Below, piece after piece: positions 1 through 9,429 of a stretch of 61,515 nucleotides of DNA. The stretch comes from Nitrospinaceae bacterium (lineage in GTDB: Bacteria > Nitrospinota > Nitrospinia > Nitrospinales > Nitrospinaceae). The translations under genes and the position numbers were made by a program. The stretch is taken from NCBI GenBank assembly GCA_029261395.1, contig JAJDBJ010000080.1:1-61515 (forward strand), given 5' to 3'. The notes beneath the pieces are model-generated. The model was not told the origin of the DNA and did not search any database. It saw only the letters and a program-made list of their open reading frames with translations. Position 1 is the stretch's first letter. Each line of letters starts with the position of its first letter.

Positions 1-47
1 CCCCCTCGTCCCGAACGAGGTGCGCTACCAGGCTGCGCTACATCCCG
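1..47 (-). tRNA. tRNA-Pro (CGG), 5' part, cut by window edge
   Basis: Read on the minus strand, the first 47 bases give a tRNA 5' acceptor strand (CGGGATG), a D-arm with the tRNA-Pro-like TAGCGCAGCCTGGTAGCGC pattern, and an anticodon stem CCTCG/CGAGG around the loop TTCGGGA. The anticodon is therefore CGG, proline. The variable loop, T-arm and acceptor 3' strand lie outside the window. Confidence 0.85.
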
Positions 48-85
48 AATATTTTATGTGTGTATGATCCGAAAGCGAACTCGGC

Positions 86-274
86 TTAACTTTTGTCCCA
101 CACGTAACGGTTGATGCTTTCGGACTGGAAAGAGTTGTTCGTCACGTTGCGCGTTACATCTTTCGACTTCTTGCACTTGGGGCACTTCACTTCCTTCTCG
201 CCCACTTCGGACATCTTCATTTCCACGATAAAGTCGTGTTTGCATTTCTTGCAGGTGTGATCGTACTGCGGCAT
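86..274 (-). CDS. FmdB-family zinc-ribbon protein
   Basis: This 62-residue protein begins MPQYDHTC and carries two CxxC knuckles (CKKC near residue 8, CPKC near residue 31), the layout of the FmdB/CxxC_CxxC_SSSS putative regulatory zinc ribbon. Such proteins are presumed to bind one zinc ion; their biochemical role is not settled. The tail is lysine- and serine-rich. It lies 76 bp downstream of cmoA on the same strand and just upstream of tRNA-Pro. An AGAGG sequence sits about 9 bases before the ATG. Confidence 0.8.
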   Translation of the reverse strand: MPQYDHTCKKCKHDFIVEMKMSEVGEKEVKCPKCKKSKDVTRNVTNNSFQSESINRYVWDKS

Positions 275-350
275 AATTTCGACCTCTGAAAGCTGATAAG
301 AATACCTTATTTATATCGTTTTTTTAAAGCCTTCGCAAGCGCCGGATGCA

Positions 351-1100
351 TCAACTCCGCCTTTTTCCTGGCTTGATGGCAAGAAATCCCGCGAAATTGA
401 ACCATTTGAAGAAGATATCCACCTGGCGGAATCCGGCTGTCTCCAGCAAACCCCGGTTTTTTCCCGGTTTCAGGGGGGTCAGCACTTTTTCCAAGGCTTC
501 CCGTTTCTTGGCGATTTCCAGTTTCGAGTAGCCCTGACGGTGTTTGTAGGCGTGGTATTCTTCGATGAACAAATCGTTGAGGCCATCCGATTCCCCCCGT
601 ACTTTTTCGATGAGGATCAGACCGCCGCCAGGGCGCAATCCTTGATAAATCTTTTTCAGCATGGCCGCCCGTCGCCTCGGTGGCAGGAACTGCAGGGTGT
701 AATTCATAATCACCACGCTGGCATCAGCCAATTCGAAATCGCCTTCCAGATCGGCTTCCACAAGATCACACCGTTTTAAATGGCCCTTCAGTTTGCCACG
801 CGCTTTTTTCAGCATGGCGTCAGAATTGTCAAGTCCCACAAACCGAATTTTTTGCGTTGGTGGGATAGCTTTGACAAGGTGATGCAAAAGTGTTCCGGTG
901 GAGCATCCGAGATCGTACACTGCCGAATCCTTTTGCGCGAAGTGCAGGGCGAGATCGATCACCATCCGCTGGCACTCTTTATAGAACGGAATGCTCCGCT
1001 CCAGCATGTCATCGAACACACGCGCCACCGGTTCGTTGAACTCGAATTTACCGGGGGCGGTAGATTTTTTGAATAGAGTATCTTTTTTTTTATTAGCCAT
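351..1100 (-). CDS. cmoA: Carboxy-S-adenosyl-L-methionine synthase CmoA
   Basis: CmoA converts SAM and prephenate to carboxy-SAM, used by CmoB to build the wobble nucleoside cmo5U34 in tRNAs. The 249-aa product shows the CmoA signature: DTLF near the N-terminus, FDDMLERSIPFY, the SAM-binding loop VYDLGCSTGT, IMNYTLQFL and GLRPGGGLILIEK. I chose the ATG at 1100 because homologues begin just before the DTLF segment; an upstream in-frame start would add nine unconserved residues. No cmoB is nearby. It lies downstream of leuA behind a short stem-loop, so it may be partly independent of leuA. Confidence 0.88.
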   Translation of the reverse strand: MANKKKDTLFKKSTAPGKFEFNEPVARVFDDMLERSIPFYKECQRMVIDLALHFAQKDSAVYDLGCSTGTLLHHLVKAIPPTQKIRFVGLDNSDAMLKKARGKLKGHLKRCDLVEADLEGDFELADASVVIMNYTLQFLPPRRRAAMLKKIYQGLRPGGGLILIEKVRGESDGLNDLFIEEYHAYKHRQGYSKLEIAKKREALEKVLTPLKPGKNRGLLETAGFRQVDIFFKWFNFAGFLAIKPGKRRS

Positions 1101-1127
1101 ATGCGAAGTGGTCGCGCCTAAACGCAA

Positions 1128-1155
1128 TCAGGGCGACCCGCACGAGTCGCCCTGA
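1128..1155 (-). terminator. Stem-loop between leuA and cmoA
   Basis: A perfect 10-bp stem (TCAGGGCGAC / GTCGCCCTGA) encloses an 8-base loop 31 bases past the leuA stop codon. On the minus strand only a short T-containing tract follows, so it is a weak or partial terminator, or an mRNA-stabilising hairpin. Confidence 0.5.
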
Positions 1156-1185
1156 CAGGATTGATGTGTGAATGTGAGTGAACGA

Positions 1186-2745
1186 TCAGGGCCCCTGGAT
1201 TTCTTCGCCGCCCACCGGACCGGATTTGGTTTTGATCAGCAGTTTATTGATGGCGTTGACGTAGGCCTCGGCGCTGGCTTCCACTGTGTTCACGCCGGTG
1301 CCCTTGCCGAGGACCTCGCGGTTTTCGTGACGCACGCGCACGGTGACTTCTCCCTGTGCATCCTTGCCGCGGGTCTTCGCCATCACCTGATAATCAATCA
1401 GTTTGCAGGTCATCCCGGTGATGTGGTCGATGGCGTTGTACATGGCGTCGATCGGTCCGTCACCCTGGCCGATCTCTGTATGCACTTTACCGTCGCGGCT
1501 TTTCAAGGTGACCGTTGCGCCGGGCGTGGTACCGCTTTCAAACGTTCCCTGAACTTTTTCCAGCGTGTAGGTGTTCAGCTCCTCATCAGTGAATCTCCGT
1601 TTCTGGATCAGCGCGACGATATCCTCATCGAACACTTCCTTCTTCTGATCCGCCAGAGATTTGAAGCCGGCGAATACACGATCAAGATCCTCCTGCGTCA
1701 CCTGATAGCCCATTGCCTCGATTTTTTTCGATAATGCGTTCCTGCCGGAATGTTTTCCCAGTACCAGCTCGGCGCTTTCGAGTCCGATATCCTGCGGATT
1801 CATAATCTCGTAAGTATCCCTCTTCTTGAGGTAGCCGTCCTGGTGCACGCCGGACTCGTGCGCAAACGCATTTTTGCCGACGATGGCTTTGTTGCGTTGC
1901 ACGAAGAAGCCGGTGAGACTGCTCACCAGCCGACTGCAGGCCATGATGTGCCGGGTGTCGAGGCGTGTATCGATACCGAAAAAATCTTTGCGCGTTTTGA
2001 GTGCCATGACAATCTCTTCCATCGCCGCGTTGCCAGCACGCTCGCCGATGCCGTTGATGGTGCACTCCACCTGTCGTGCGCCTTCCTTAACGGCTTCGAG
2101 TGAATTCGCCACCGCCATACCGAGATCGTTATGACAATGCACACTGATGATTGCCTGTTCGATGTTGGGCACGTTCTGTTTCAAGGAGCGGATGATTTGA
2201 CCGAACTGGGACGGCACCGAATAGCCGACTGTATCGGGAATGTTCACCGTGCCCGCACCAGCATCGATCACCGCTTCCACCACTTCGGCGAGAAAATCCG
2301 GCTCCGTGCGCGAAGCGTCCTCTGGAGAGAATTCTATATCGTCACAGAACTTGCGGCCAAACTTCACAGCGTCGACTGCCATCCGGATGACCTCATCCTT
2401 GCCTTTGAGCAGTTTGTGGTCGCGGTGCAGTTTGGAGGTCGACAGAAATATATGGATGCGGGGCGATTCCGCTTTTTCGAGGGCACGTGCCGCCGCTTCA
2501 ACATCTTTTTCGAGAGCGCGGGCGAGACCCGCCACGGAAGAACCTTTGATCTCGCTTGCGATCTGCTGGACCGATTCGAAATCACCGGGAGATGCGGCCG
2601 GAAAGCCTGCCTCAATGACGTCCACTTTCAATAGAGACAACTGCCGCGCGATTTCCAGCTTTTCCTTGTTGTTCATACTGGCGCCGGGGCATTGTTCCCC
2701 ATCTCTTAAAGTGGTGTCGAATATAATGAGTCGTTCCGGTTGCAT
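1186..2745 (-). CDS. leuA: 2-isopropylmalate synthase
   Basis: LeuA catalyses the committed step of leucine synthesis: acetyl-CoA plus 2-ketoisovalerate to 2-isopropylmalate. The 519-aa protein is full length for the bacterial type. The TIM barrel starts with FDTTLRDGEQ (metal-binding Asp), contains HCHNDLGMAVANS (metal-binding His pair) and GIGERAGNAAMEE, followed by AFAHESGVHQDG and the LGKHSGR linker. The C-terminal leucine-binding regulatory domain occupies roughly residues 390-510, with GDGPIDAMYNAI. A GGAGG lies about 15 bases before the ATG. A truncated paralogue precedes it by 32 bp on the same strand, so the two are probably co-transcribed. Confidence 0.95.
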   Translation of the reverse strand: MQPERLIIFDTTLRDGEQCPGASMNNKEKLEIARQLSLLKVDVIEAGFPAASPGDFESVQQIASEIKGSSVAGLARALEKDVEAAARALEKAESPRIHIFLSTSKLHRDHKLLKGKDEVIRMAVDAVKFGRKFCDDIEFSPEDASRTEPDFLAEVVEAVIDAGAGTVNIPDTVGYSVPSQFGQIIRSLKQNVPNIEQAIISVHCHNDLGMAVANSLEAVKEGARQVECTINGIGERAGNAAMEEIVMALKTRKDFFGIDTRLDTRHIMACSRLVSSLTGFFVQRNKAIVGKNAFAHESGVHQDGYLKKRDTYEIMNPQDIGLESAELVLGKHSGRNALSKKIEAMGYQVTQEDLDRVFAGFKSLADQKKEVFDEDIVALIQKRRFTDEELNTYTLEKVQGTFESGTTPGATVTLKSRDGKVHTEIGQGDGPIDAMYNAIDHITGMTCKLIDYQVMAKTRGKDAQGEVTVRVRHENREVLGKGTGVNTVEASAEAYVNAINKLLIKTKSGPVGGEEIQGP

Positions 2746-2777
2746 GGTTCGGGTTCGTAACCTCCGTTGAGTGGTTG

Positions 2778-3746
2778 TTATTGTGAGTCGATATCTTCGG
2801 TTTTTATCATCTCATAGCTTTCCTGTTTAGAAAAGCCGCTTTGAAACATTCCTGTATCATAGTCCAGGGCCTCCGCGCCCACAATGGCCTTGTTGCGGGG
2901 CACCGGGTAGCCGGTGATTTCGCTGACCATGCGGCTGGTACTCATGATTTGACGGGAGTCGATGGCGCAATCCATCCCAAAAACGTCGCGCCGGGTGCGG
3001 AGAGCCATGACGATTTCCTCCATCGCCGCGTTGCCCGCCCGTTCACCGATACCATTGATAGTGCATTCCACCTGCCGCGCTCCCGCCTGAATAGCGGCGA
3101 GAGAATTGGCCACTGCCATGCCCAGATCGTTGTGGCAATGCACGCTGAGGATCGCCTGATCAATATTCGATACGTGCTGTCGGAGTGATTGGATCAATCC
3201 GCCAAATTGATCGGGAACGGCATATCCGACGGTATCGGAAATATTAAGGGTGGTGGCTCCGGCATCAATAGCTGCTGTACTGATTTCCATGAGGAAATCT
3301 TTGTCCATTCGTGTGGCGTTATGCGGAGAAAATTCGATATCCTCAAAATACTTTTTAGCCTGCCCAATCGCTGTCACCGCCGTGCGTATAACTTCTTCTC
3401 TCTGCGTCGCGGAGGTGGTTTTGGCTTTTATTTTAGATGTGGAAACGAAAAGGTGGATTCGGGGCGATTCCGCTTTTTCGAGGGCGCGGGCGACCTTTTC
3501 AATATCCTCTTCCGTGGCCCGGGCCAAACCGGCGATCATACACCCCTTGATTTCACCAGCGATCAACTTTAGTGAATCAAAATCGTCCGACGATGTGGCG
3601 GGGAAACCGCATTCGATCACGTCCACCCGAAGCCGCGCCAGCTGGTGCGCCACCTTCAGCTTTTCTTCGGGAGAGAGCGCTTTGCCCCGGCACTGGCCGC
3701 CGTCTCTTAACGTGGTGTCGAGTACATAGATTTTATCGACTGGCAT
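2778..3746 (-). CDS. Truncated LeuA paralogue (condensing-barrel domain only)
   Basis: The 322-residue protein aligns along its whole length with the N-terminal part of the neighbouring LeuA: DTTLRDGGQ, IECGFPATSSDDF, HCHNDLGMAVANS and GIGERAGNAAMEEIVMAL are kept, including the barrel metal ligands. It stops just after the stretch matching LeuA YEIMNPQDIG, so the LGKHSGR linker and the leucine-binding domain are absent. The GEQ of the first motif is GGQ. The catalytic HESGVHQDG segment has become DTGMFQSG, losing both histidines. The frame is open and clean-ended, so this is not an obvious recent frameshift. It may be a regulatory partner of LeuA, a diverged condensing enzyme, or a decaying duplicate. 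Function is unknown. Confidence 0.85.
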   Translation of the reverse strand: MPVDKIYVLDTTLRDGGQCRGKALSPEEKLKVAHQLARLRVDVIECGFPATSSDDFDSLKLIAGEIKGCMIAGLARATEEDIEKVARALEKAESPRIHLFVSTSKIKAKTTSATQREEVIRTAVTAIGQAKKYFEDIEFSPHNATRMDKDFLMEISTAAIDAGATTLNISDTVGYAVPDQFGGLIQSLRQHVSNIDQAILSVHCHNDLGMAVANSLAAIQAGARQVECTINGIGERAGNAAMEEIVMALRTRRDVFGMDCAIDSRQIMSTSRMVSEITGYPVPRNKAIVGAEALDYDTGMFQSGFSKQESYEMIKTEDIDSQ

Positions 3747-3799
3747 GGGATTGTCTGGGTATGGGCCAGATGAAACCCGCTGTTGGGAGTTGGCCGAAA

Positions 3800-4444
3800 T
3801 TAATTGATCGCGCTGATGACTTTATATCCGGCTTTTTCAATTTTTTTGACGACGTTTGCCGTGTCGCATAAATCGAGGCGGAAAAAATACACCTGTTTTT
3901 TGCCACCATCTCCGTGGGGCGCCATACCGACACTGATGATATTCAGATCTTCCTTGTGAAAGATATTCGATACCTTTTCAAAATTCTTGGGATCCTTGTC
4001 CATCACCACGTCGACTCGCGAACTGGAATGAAGTATACCCATCAAGTCGACAAATATTCCCAGGATATCCATAATGGAAATGATACCCACCAGTTTGTTT
4101 CGCTTGATCACCGGCAGGGCGCCGATTTTATATTTGTAGATGATCAGCGCCGCGTCCTCGATATGAGTTTCCGGCGTAACCACCATCGGGTCGCGAGTCA
4201 TGTGACTGGACACCTTCATTTTGGCCGGATTCAACTCATGGATTTTCCCAGAATTTGTTTTGGCTCCTTTGCCGATAAAAGCGCTACGGATATCGCTTTC
4301 GGTGATGATTCCCATGAGTTCTGTGCCGTCCATTACCGGCAGATGGCGGATGGATTTTTCCACTAAAATATCCTGTGCCTTTTTCAGGGAATCGGTTTTT
4401 TTAATGGTGATCAATTTCTTCGACATGACTTCGCCGACAATCAT
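3800..4444 (-). CDS. CBS-domain pair plus ACT-like domain protein (AcuB-like)
   Basis: The 214-aa product has two CBS motifs (about residues 1-60 and 75-135, with IRHLPVMDG and IGALPVIKRNKLVGIISIMD) followed by a C-terminal ACT-like segment (about 140-214). CBS pairs usually sense adenine nucleotides and ACT domains sense amino acids. This architecture is that of AcuB-type proteins, whose role varies. GGAGG lies 7 bases before the ATG. It heads a minus-strand run into the leuA pair, which suggests a metabolite-sensing role tied to branched-chain synthesis; that link is inference from position. Confidence 0.8.
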   Translation of the reverse strand: MIVGEVMSKKLITIKKTDSLKKAQDILVEKSIRHLPVMDGTELMGIITESDIRSAFIGKGAKTNSGKIHELNPAKMKVSSHMTRDPMVVTPETHIEDAALIIYKYKIGALPVIKRNKLVGIISIMDILGIFVDLMGILHSSSRVDVVMDKDPKNFEKVSNIFHKEDLNIISVGMAPHGDGGKKQVYFFRLDLCDTANVVKKIEKAGYKVISAIN

Positions 4445-4783
4445 AATAAACCTCCAAAAATTCGGTATCGATTATTCAAAAACGCGCTGTGATTTAAATT
4501 GAGGAATCCGCTGGGAAACGGGTGATAAGAGTTGAGTCGGATTGCTCAACCAGAGAAAATCCGGGCGACTGCGGTTTATGTCCGCCTGCATTCCACTGTA
4601 AACCTTTTTACCAGAATGGGAATCTAAAATATATTAAAAACAAAGGCTTCCTATGTACTTGATATTTCAGGTTTATGTAACGCTAAGCCATATTGAGTAA
4701 TAAATTAACACTAATAATAGTGATAAATACACACAGTTCTTGGGTGTGTTTCGTAACTTATTATAAATTAGTGGCTTAATAGT
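4445..4783. other. AT-rich divergent intergenic region upstream of gltBD
   Basis: About 450 bases separate the CBS-ACT start from gltB. The part left of the sigma-54 element is AT-rich with no credible ORF. It is the natural place for enhancer sites for an NtrC-type activator and for the minus-strand promoter. I cannot assign individual operators. Confidence 0.5.
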
Positions 4784-4800
4784 TTGGCATAGCATTTGCT
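4784..4800 (+). promoter_or_regulatory. Sigma-54 (RpoN) type -24/-12 promoter for gltBD
   Basis: TTGGCATAGCATTTGCT matches the consensus TGGCAC-N5-TTGCW at all but one base, with the invariant GG and GC dinucleotides at the correct spacing. It lies 99 bases upstream of the gltB start codon on the coding strand, and no comparable -35/-10 pair stands out. Sigma-54 control of glutamate synthase fits nitrogen regulation. Confidence 0.75.
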
Positions 4801-4899
4801 TTATATTATCCCGCTGGACAAAAACCAGACTGGCCTTGATTTTGGTAGAAATCTCTATAGAATTTCAGGATTCCGCAATCATCCAATACACATACCTAT

Positions 4900-7800
4900 A
4901 TGAATATAGAAAAGTATCCTAAAAAACAGGGTCTTTATGATCCTACCAATGAGAAAGAAAACTGTGGTGTCGGCTTTATCGCCCATATGAAGGGAGATAA
5001 GTCTCATAGCATTATTCGCCAGGGTTTGGACTTACTGAATCGCCTGGAGCATAGAGGCGCTGTAGGGGCCGATCCGTTGACCGGAGATGGTGCCGGTATT
5101 TTGATTCAGGTCCCTCATGAGCTGTTCAAGGTTCAATGCAAAAAGATCGGAATTCCGCTACCTGCTGAAGGCAAATATGGCACTGGCCTGGTCTTTTTGC
5201 CTCGGGACGAACGTGGCCAGCAGTTGATGGATATCTTCGAGCAGGCGACCGCCCGGGAAGGGCTGGAAATGCTTGGATGGCGCAAGGTACCGGTCGACAA
5301 TACCCATATTGGCGAAACTTCCCGTCAGGTCGAACCGGATATCCGCCAGATTTTCATTGGAGCCGGGGACATTGAGGATCAGGAAATTTTTGAGCGCAAG
5401 CTCTATGTGATTCGCAAGCAAGCGGGTCAGGCCATCCGTGCCTCAGGTCTGGGGGAACTTTACGAGTCCTATTACATCTGCAGTCTTTCCAGCAAAACGT
5501 TCATCTATAAGGGCCAGTTGATGGCGCCGCAGGTCGAGAAGTATTACCTCGATATTCAGGATCCATTGATGACGTCGGCACTGGCGCTGGTGCATTCGCG
5601 TTACAGCACAAATACGTTTCCTTCCTGGGGACGTGCTCAACCCATGCGTATGATTGCACACAACGGGGAAATCAATACCATCCGCGGCAACAAGAATTGG
5701 ATGGTGGCGCGCGAATCCATGTTCGAAAGTGATTTGTTTGACGATGTGGAGAAAATCCTGCCCGTCATTCCGCCGGGTGGCAGTGATTCCGCCGACTTCG
5801 ATCAGGCGTTGGAATTTTTGGTAGAAACCGGACGGTCTTTGCCGCAGGCAGTGATGATGATGATTCCCGAGCCGTGGAGCGGACACGAAACCATGAGCGA
5901 AGACAAACGCGCGTTCTTCGAATACCACGCGTCGATGATGGAGCCGTGGGATGGTCCGGCATCCATCACCTTCACCGATGGCGATGTGATCGGTGCTGTT
6001 CTGGATCGCAACGGCCTGCGACCTTCCCGCTACATTGTAACGAGTGACGATCTGGTGGTCATGGCATCGGAAGTGGGTGTTCTGCCCATCGAGGAATCGC
6101 GGATCATCAAGAAGGGCCGTCTCCAGCCGGGCAAGATGTTCCTGGTCAATCTCAAAGAGGGACGGATTCTCGCCGACCAGGAGATCAAATCCCATTTAGC
6201 CAACCGGAAACCGTATGGACAGTGGGTGAAGGACCAGCAGGTCAATATCGAGAATCTGCCCGATCCCAAATCGCGACCCGAAAAAATTAAGGACCCTTTA
6301 GCCCAGCAGATTGCCTTCGGTTACACCAACGAGGATTTAAAAATCATTATGGCTCCAATGATCTCCGCCGGGCAGGAGGCTACCGGTTCCATGGGCAACG
6401 ACGCTCCGCTGGCGGTGCGTTCGGAAAAGCCGCAGATGCTGTTCAACTATTTCAAGCAACTGTTCGCGCAGGTGACCAACCCGGCGATTGATTCCATTCG
6501 AGAAGAGCTGGTTATGTCGATGGAAGTCACACTGGGGAAAGAGCGCAACTTATTATCGGAAACGCCAGAGCATTGCCGGAAATTGAAATTGAAACATCCG
6601 CTTCTGACTCCGGAGGAATTCGAAAAAATCAGATTGCTGAATCAGGAAGATTTAAAACCCGTCACGCTCTCCATGCTGTTCCCGGTAGCGGAAGGGGAGG
6701 AGGGCATGGAAAAGGCCCTTGAGAATTTATGCGATCAGGCTTCTGAGGCGATGGAAGGCGGTGCGACGATTTTGATTTTGTCGGACCGTGGAGTCGATGA
6801 AAACCATGCGGCAATCCCCAGTCTGTTAGCCACCGCCGCCGTGCACCATCATTTGTTACGAGAGCGCACCCGCACCCGGGTTGGGCTGGTTATCGAGACG
6901 GGTGAAGCACGCGAGATGATGCACTTTGCGTTATTGATCGGTTACGGCGCAGGCGGTATTTTCCCCTATATGGCCTACGAAACGATTGAACAGATCATTC
7001 GCGAAGGCCGGTATGTGAAGGACATAGGTTTTGAGAAAGGAATTCAGAATTTTATCAAGGCCACCCGTAAAGGCTTGTTCAAGATCACCGCGAAAATGGG
7101 AATCTCCACTATCCAGAGTTACCGGGGTGCGCAGATTTTCGAGACGGTCGGTCTGAACGATTCTGTGACCTCCCGCTATTTTACCGGAACGCCTTCACGC
7201 ATCAGCGGCGTCGGGTTGGAAGTTATCGCGCGGGAAACCCTGGTGCGTCATACCAACGCCTACGAGCGGTCGAAAATCATCCGTCCGGAGTTGGATCCCG
7301 GTGGGCAGTATCATTGGCGGCGCGGCCATGAAAAACACATGATGAATCCCAACTTTGTGGCCATGTTGCAACATGCCACCCGGTCGGGTGATTATTCATT
7401 GTTTAAGAAATTTTCGCAGATCAGTGACGATCAGAATACCCGCGACTGTACCCTGCGTGGATTATTCCGGTTTAAAAAACGAAAGTCGATTCCGATCGAA
7501 GAGGTGGAGCCGGTCGAAAATATCACCAAACGATTCTGCACCGGAGCGATGTCCATCGGGTCGATTTCCCGCGAGGTGCATGAAACCCTGGCCATTGCCA
7601 TGAATCGCCTGGGAGGCAAAAGCAATACCGGTGAAGGCGGCGAGGACTCGGTCCGGTACACTCCAGATGCCAACGGCGATTCACGACGCAGTAAGATCAA
7701 GCAGGTGGCCTCCGGCCGGTTTGGCGTGAGCAGTCATTATCTGACCAATGCCGACGAGTTGCAGATCAAAATCGCCCAGGGGGCAAAGCCGGGAGAGGGC

Positions 7801-9429
7801 GGGCAGTTGCCGGGCCATAAGGTATCCGAATACATTGCGAAGATCCGGCACTCCACACCGGGAGTGGGATTGATTTCGCCGCCGCCGCATCACGATATTT
7901 ATTCGATCGAAGATCTCCAACAATTGATTTTCGATCTGCACAGTGCCAATCCGGAAGCGGATGTCAGCGTCAAGCTGGTGGCCGAGGCGGGAGTGGGTAC
8001 CATTGCCGCAGGTGTCTCCAAGGCGCGGGCCGAGGGAGTTCTCATTGCCGGTCACGACGGCGGAACCGGTGCATCTCCGCAGACGTCGATCAAATATGCC
8101 GGCCTGCCCTGGGAGTTGGGCCTTTCCGAGACTCAGCAGGTGTTGGTGATAAACGATTTACGCGGGCGGATCCGGGTGCAGGTGGATGGTCAATTGAAAA
8201 CCGGGCGGGATGTGGTGATTGGCGCCTTGCTGGGAGCTGACGAGTTCGGATTTTCCACGGCACCCCTCATTACCATGGGATGCATCATGATGCGCAAATG
8301 CCATCTCAATACCTGTTCGGTAGGTGTGGCGACGCAGGACCCTGAACTGCGCAAAAAGTTTTCCGGTAAGCCGGAATACCTGGTGAATTTTTTCCAGTTC
8401 ATTGCCCAGGAAGTGCGGGAATTGATGGCTGAACTGGGATTTCGAAAATTTGAAGAAATGATTGGGATGGCTGATCTTTTGGAAATGGACGACGCCATTG
8501 ACCACTGGAAATCCAAAGGTCTCGATTTTACAAAAATATTGTTCAAAGCGGATGTGAGTTCGGATGTGGCCATCCGCAATGTGTGTACTCAGGACTTGAG
8601 CGGAGATATCGGCGAAGGGCATCTTGATCGCAAACTGATTCTGGAGTGCCAGCCGGCGATTGAGCATCAAAAACCGGTTCGGGTGGCCACTCTGATCGGC
8701 AACGTGGACCGGGCCACCGGCGCCATGTTGAGTTATGAAATTTCGAAACGGTACCAGGAAGAGGGTTTACCGCAAGATACTATCCGAATCGATTTCAAAG
8801 GCTCGGCAGGACAAAGTTTTGGTGCATTTCTAGCCCCGGGGGTGACCTTTACTCTACGCGGTGACGCCAACGATTATGTCGGAAAAGGTCTTTCCGGCGG
8901 TCATGTGGTCGTGTCGCCCGCAGAGGAATCCCCCATCATTCCCGAAGAAAATATCATCATTGGTAATGTGGCCTTATACGGTGCGATTGCCGGGCAAGCC
9001 TTTTTCCGCGGCATCGCCGGGGAACGCTTCGCGGTTCGCAACAGTGGAGCGCAAACGGTTGTCGAGGGCGTGGGCGACCACGGGTGTGAATACATGACTG
9101 GCGGTTGTGTGGTGGTGCTGGGTGATACCGGCCGCAACTTTGCCGCTGGAATGAGCGGCGGTATTGCCTACGTGCTGGACCGTGAGGGACAGTTTGATAT
9201 CCATTGCAACAAAAGTGGAGTGGACCTTCTGCCTGTTGAAGAGGAAGAAGATGTTACTGAACTGAAAAGCCTGATTGCAGAGCATCAAAAGCTGACAGGA
9301 AGCACAGTCGCCGAAAAAATTCTGGCTGATTGGGAAACGATGCTTCCCAAGTTCGTAAAAGTGTACCCGACCGATTACCGGCGGGTTCTGGAAGAGCGTA
9401 AAAAGAAACTATTGGAAGAGGTGGCTTGA
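4900..9429 (+). CDS. gltB: Glutamate synthase (GOGAT), large subunit
   Basis: The 1509-aa protein transfers the amide of glutamine to 2-oxoglutarate, giving two glutamates. The N-terminal class II amidotransferase domain has its catalytic cysteine at C22 (ENCGVGF), so a short propeptide is probably removed. A central domain is followed by the FMN-binding synthase barrel with HDGGTGASP. The 3Fe-4S cysteines are C1128, C1134 and C1139 ([12 protein letters not shown]). The C-terminal GXGXG beta-helix includes GGHVVV and [11 protein letters not shown]. Length is normal. It overlaps gltD by one base (TGATG), implying translational coupling. A good sigma-54 element lies upstream. No strong Shine-Dalgarno precedes the ATG. 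Confidence 0.97.
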   Translation: MNIEKYPKKQGLYDPTNEKENCGVGFIAHMKGDKSHSIIRQGLDLLNRLEHRGAVGADPLTGDGAGILIQVPHELFKVQCKKIGIPLPAEGKYGTGLVFLPRDERGQQLMDIFEQATAREGLEMLGWRKVPVDNTHIGETSRQVEPDIRQIFIGAGDIEDQEIFERKLYVIRKQAGQAIRASGLGELYESYYICSLSSKTFIYKGQLMAPQVEKYYLDIQDPLMTSALALVHSRYSTNTFPSWGRAQPMRMIAHNGEINTIRGNKNWMVARESMFESDLFDDVEKILPVIPPGGSDSADFDQALEFLVETGRSLPQAVMMMIPEPWSGHETMSEDKRAFFEYHASMMEPWDGPASITFTDGDVIGAVLDRNGLRPSRYIVTSDDLVVMASEVGVLPIEESRIIKKGRLQPGKMFLVNLKEGRILADQEIKSHLANRKPYGQWVKDQQVNIENLPDPKSRPEKIKDPLAQQIAFGYTNEDLKIIMAPMISAGQEATGSMGNDAPLAVRSEKPQMLFNYFKQLFAQVTNPAIDSIREELVMSMEVTLGKERNLLSETPEHCRKLKLKHPLLTPEEFEKIRLLNQEDLKPVTLSMLFPVAEGEEGMEKALENLCDQASEAMEGGATILILSDRGVDENHAAIPSLLATAAVHHHLLRERTRTRVGLVIETGEAREMMHFALLIGYGAGGIFPYMAYETIEQIIREGRYVKDIGFEKGIQNFIKATRKGLFKITAKMGISTIQSYRGAQIFETVGLNDSVTSRYFTGTPSRISGVGLEVIARETLVRHTNAYERSKIIRPELDPGGQYHWRRGHEKHMMNPNFVAMLQHATRSGDYSLFKKFSQISDDQNTRDCTLRGLFRFKKRKSIPIEEVEPVENITKRFCTGAMSIGSISREVHETLAIAMNRLGGKSNTGEGGEDSVRYTPDANGDSRRSKIKQVASGRFGVSSHYLTNADELQIKIAQGAKPGEGGQLPGHKVSEYIAKIRHSTPGVGLISPPPHHDIYSIEDLQQLIFDLHSANPEADVSVKLVAEAGVGTIAAGVSKARAEGVLIAGHDGGTGASPQTSIKYAGLPWELGLSETQQVLVINDLRGRIRVQVDGQLKTGRDVVIGALLGADEFGFSTAPLITMGCIMMRKCHLNTCSVGVATQDPELRKKFSGKPEYLVNFFQFIAQEVRELMAELGFRKFEEMIGMADLLEMDDAIDHWKSKGLDFTKILFKADVSSDVAIRNVCTQDLSGDIGEGHLDRKLILECQPAIEHQKPVRVATLIGNVDRATGAMLSYEISKRYQEEGLPQDTIRIDFKGSAGQSFGAFLAPGVTFTLRGDANDYVGKGLSGGHVVVSPAEESPIIPEENIIIGNVALYGAIAGQAFFRGIAGERFAVRNSGAQTVVEGVGDHGCEYMTGGCVVVLGDTGRNFAAGMSGGIAYVLDREGQFDIHCNKSGVDLLPVEEEEDVTELKSLIAEHQKLTGSTVAEKILADWETMLPKFVKVYPTDYRRVLEERKKKLLEEVA

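Noticed and set aside
2746-2777. Possibility that the short LeuA paralogue continues into leuA through a frameshift
   Set aside because: The gap is only 32 bases and leuA starts with its own complete N-terminal motif, so no split gene is hidden there.
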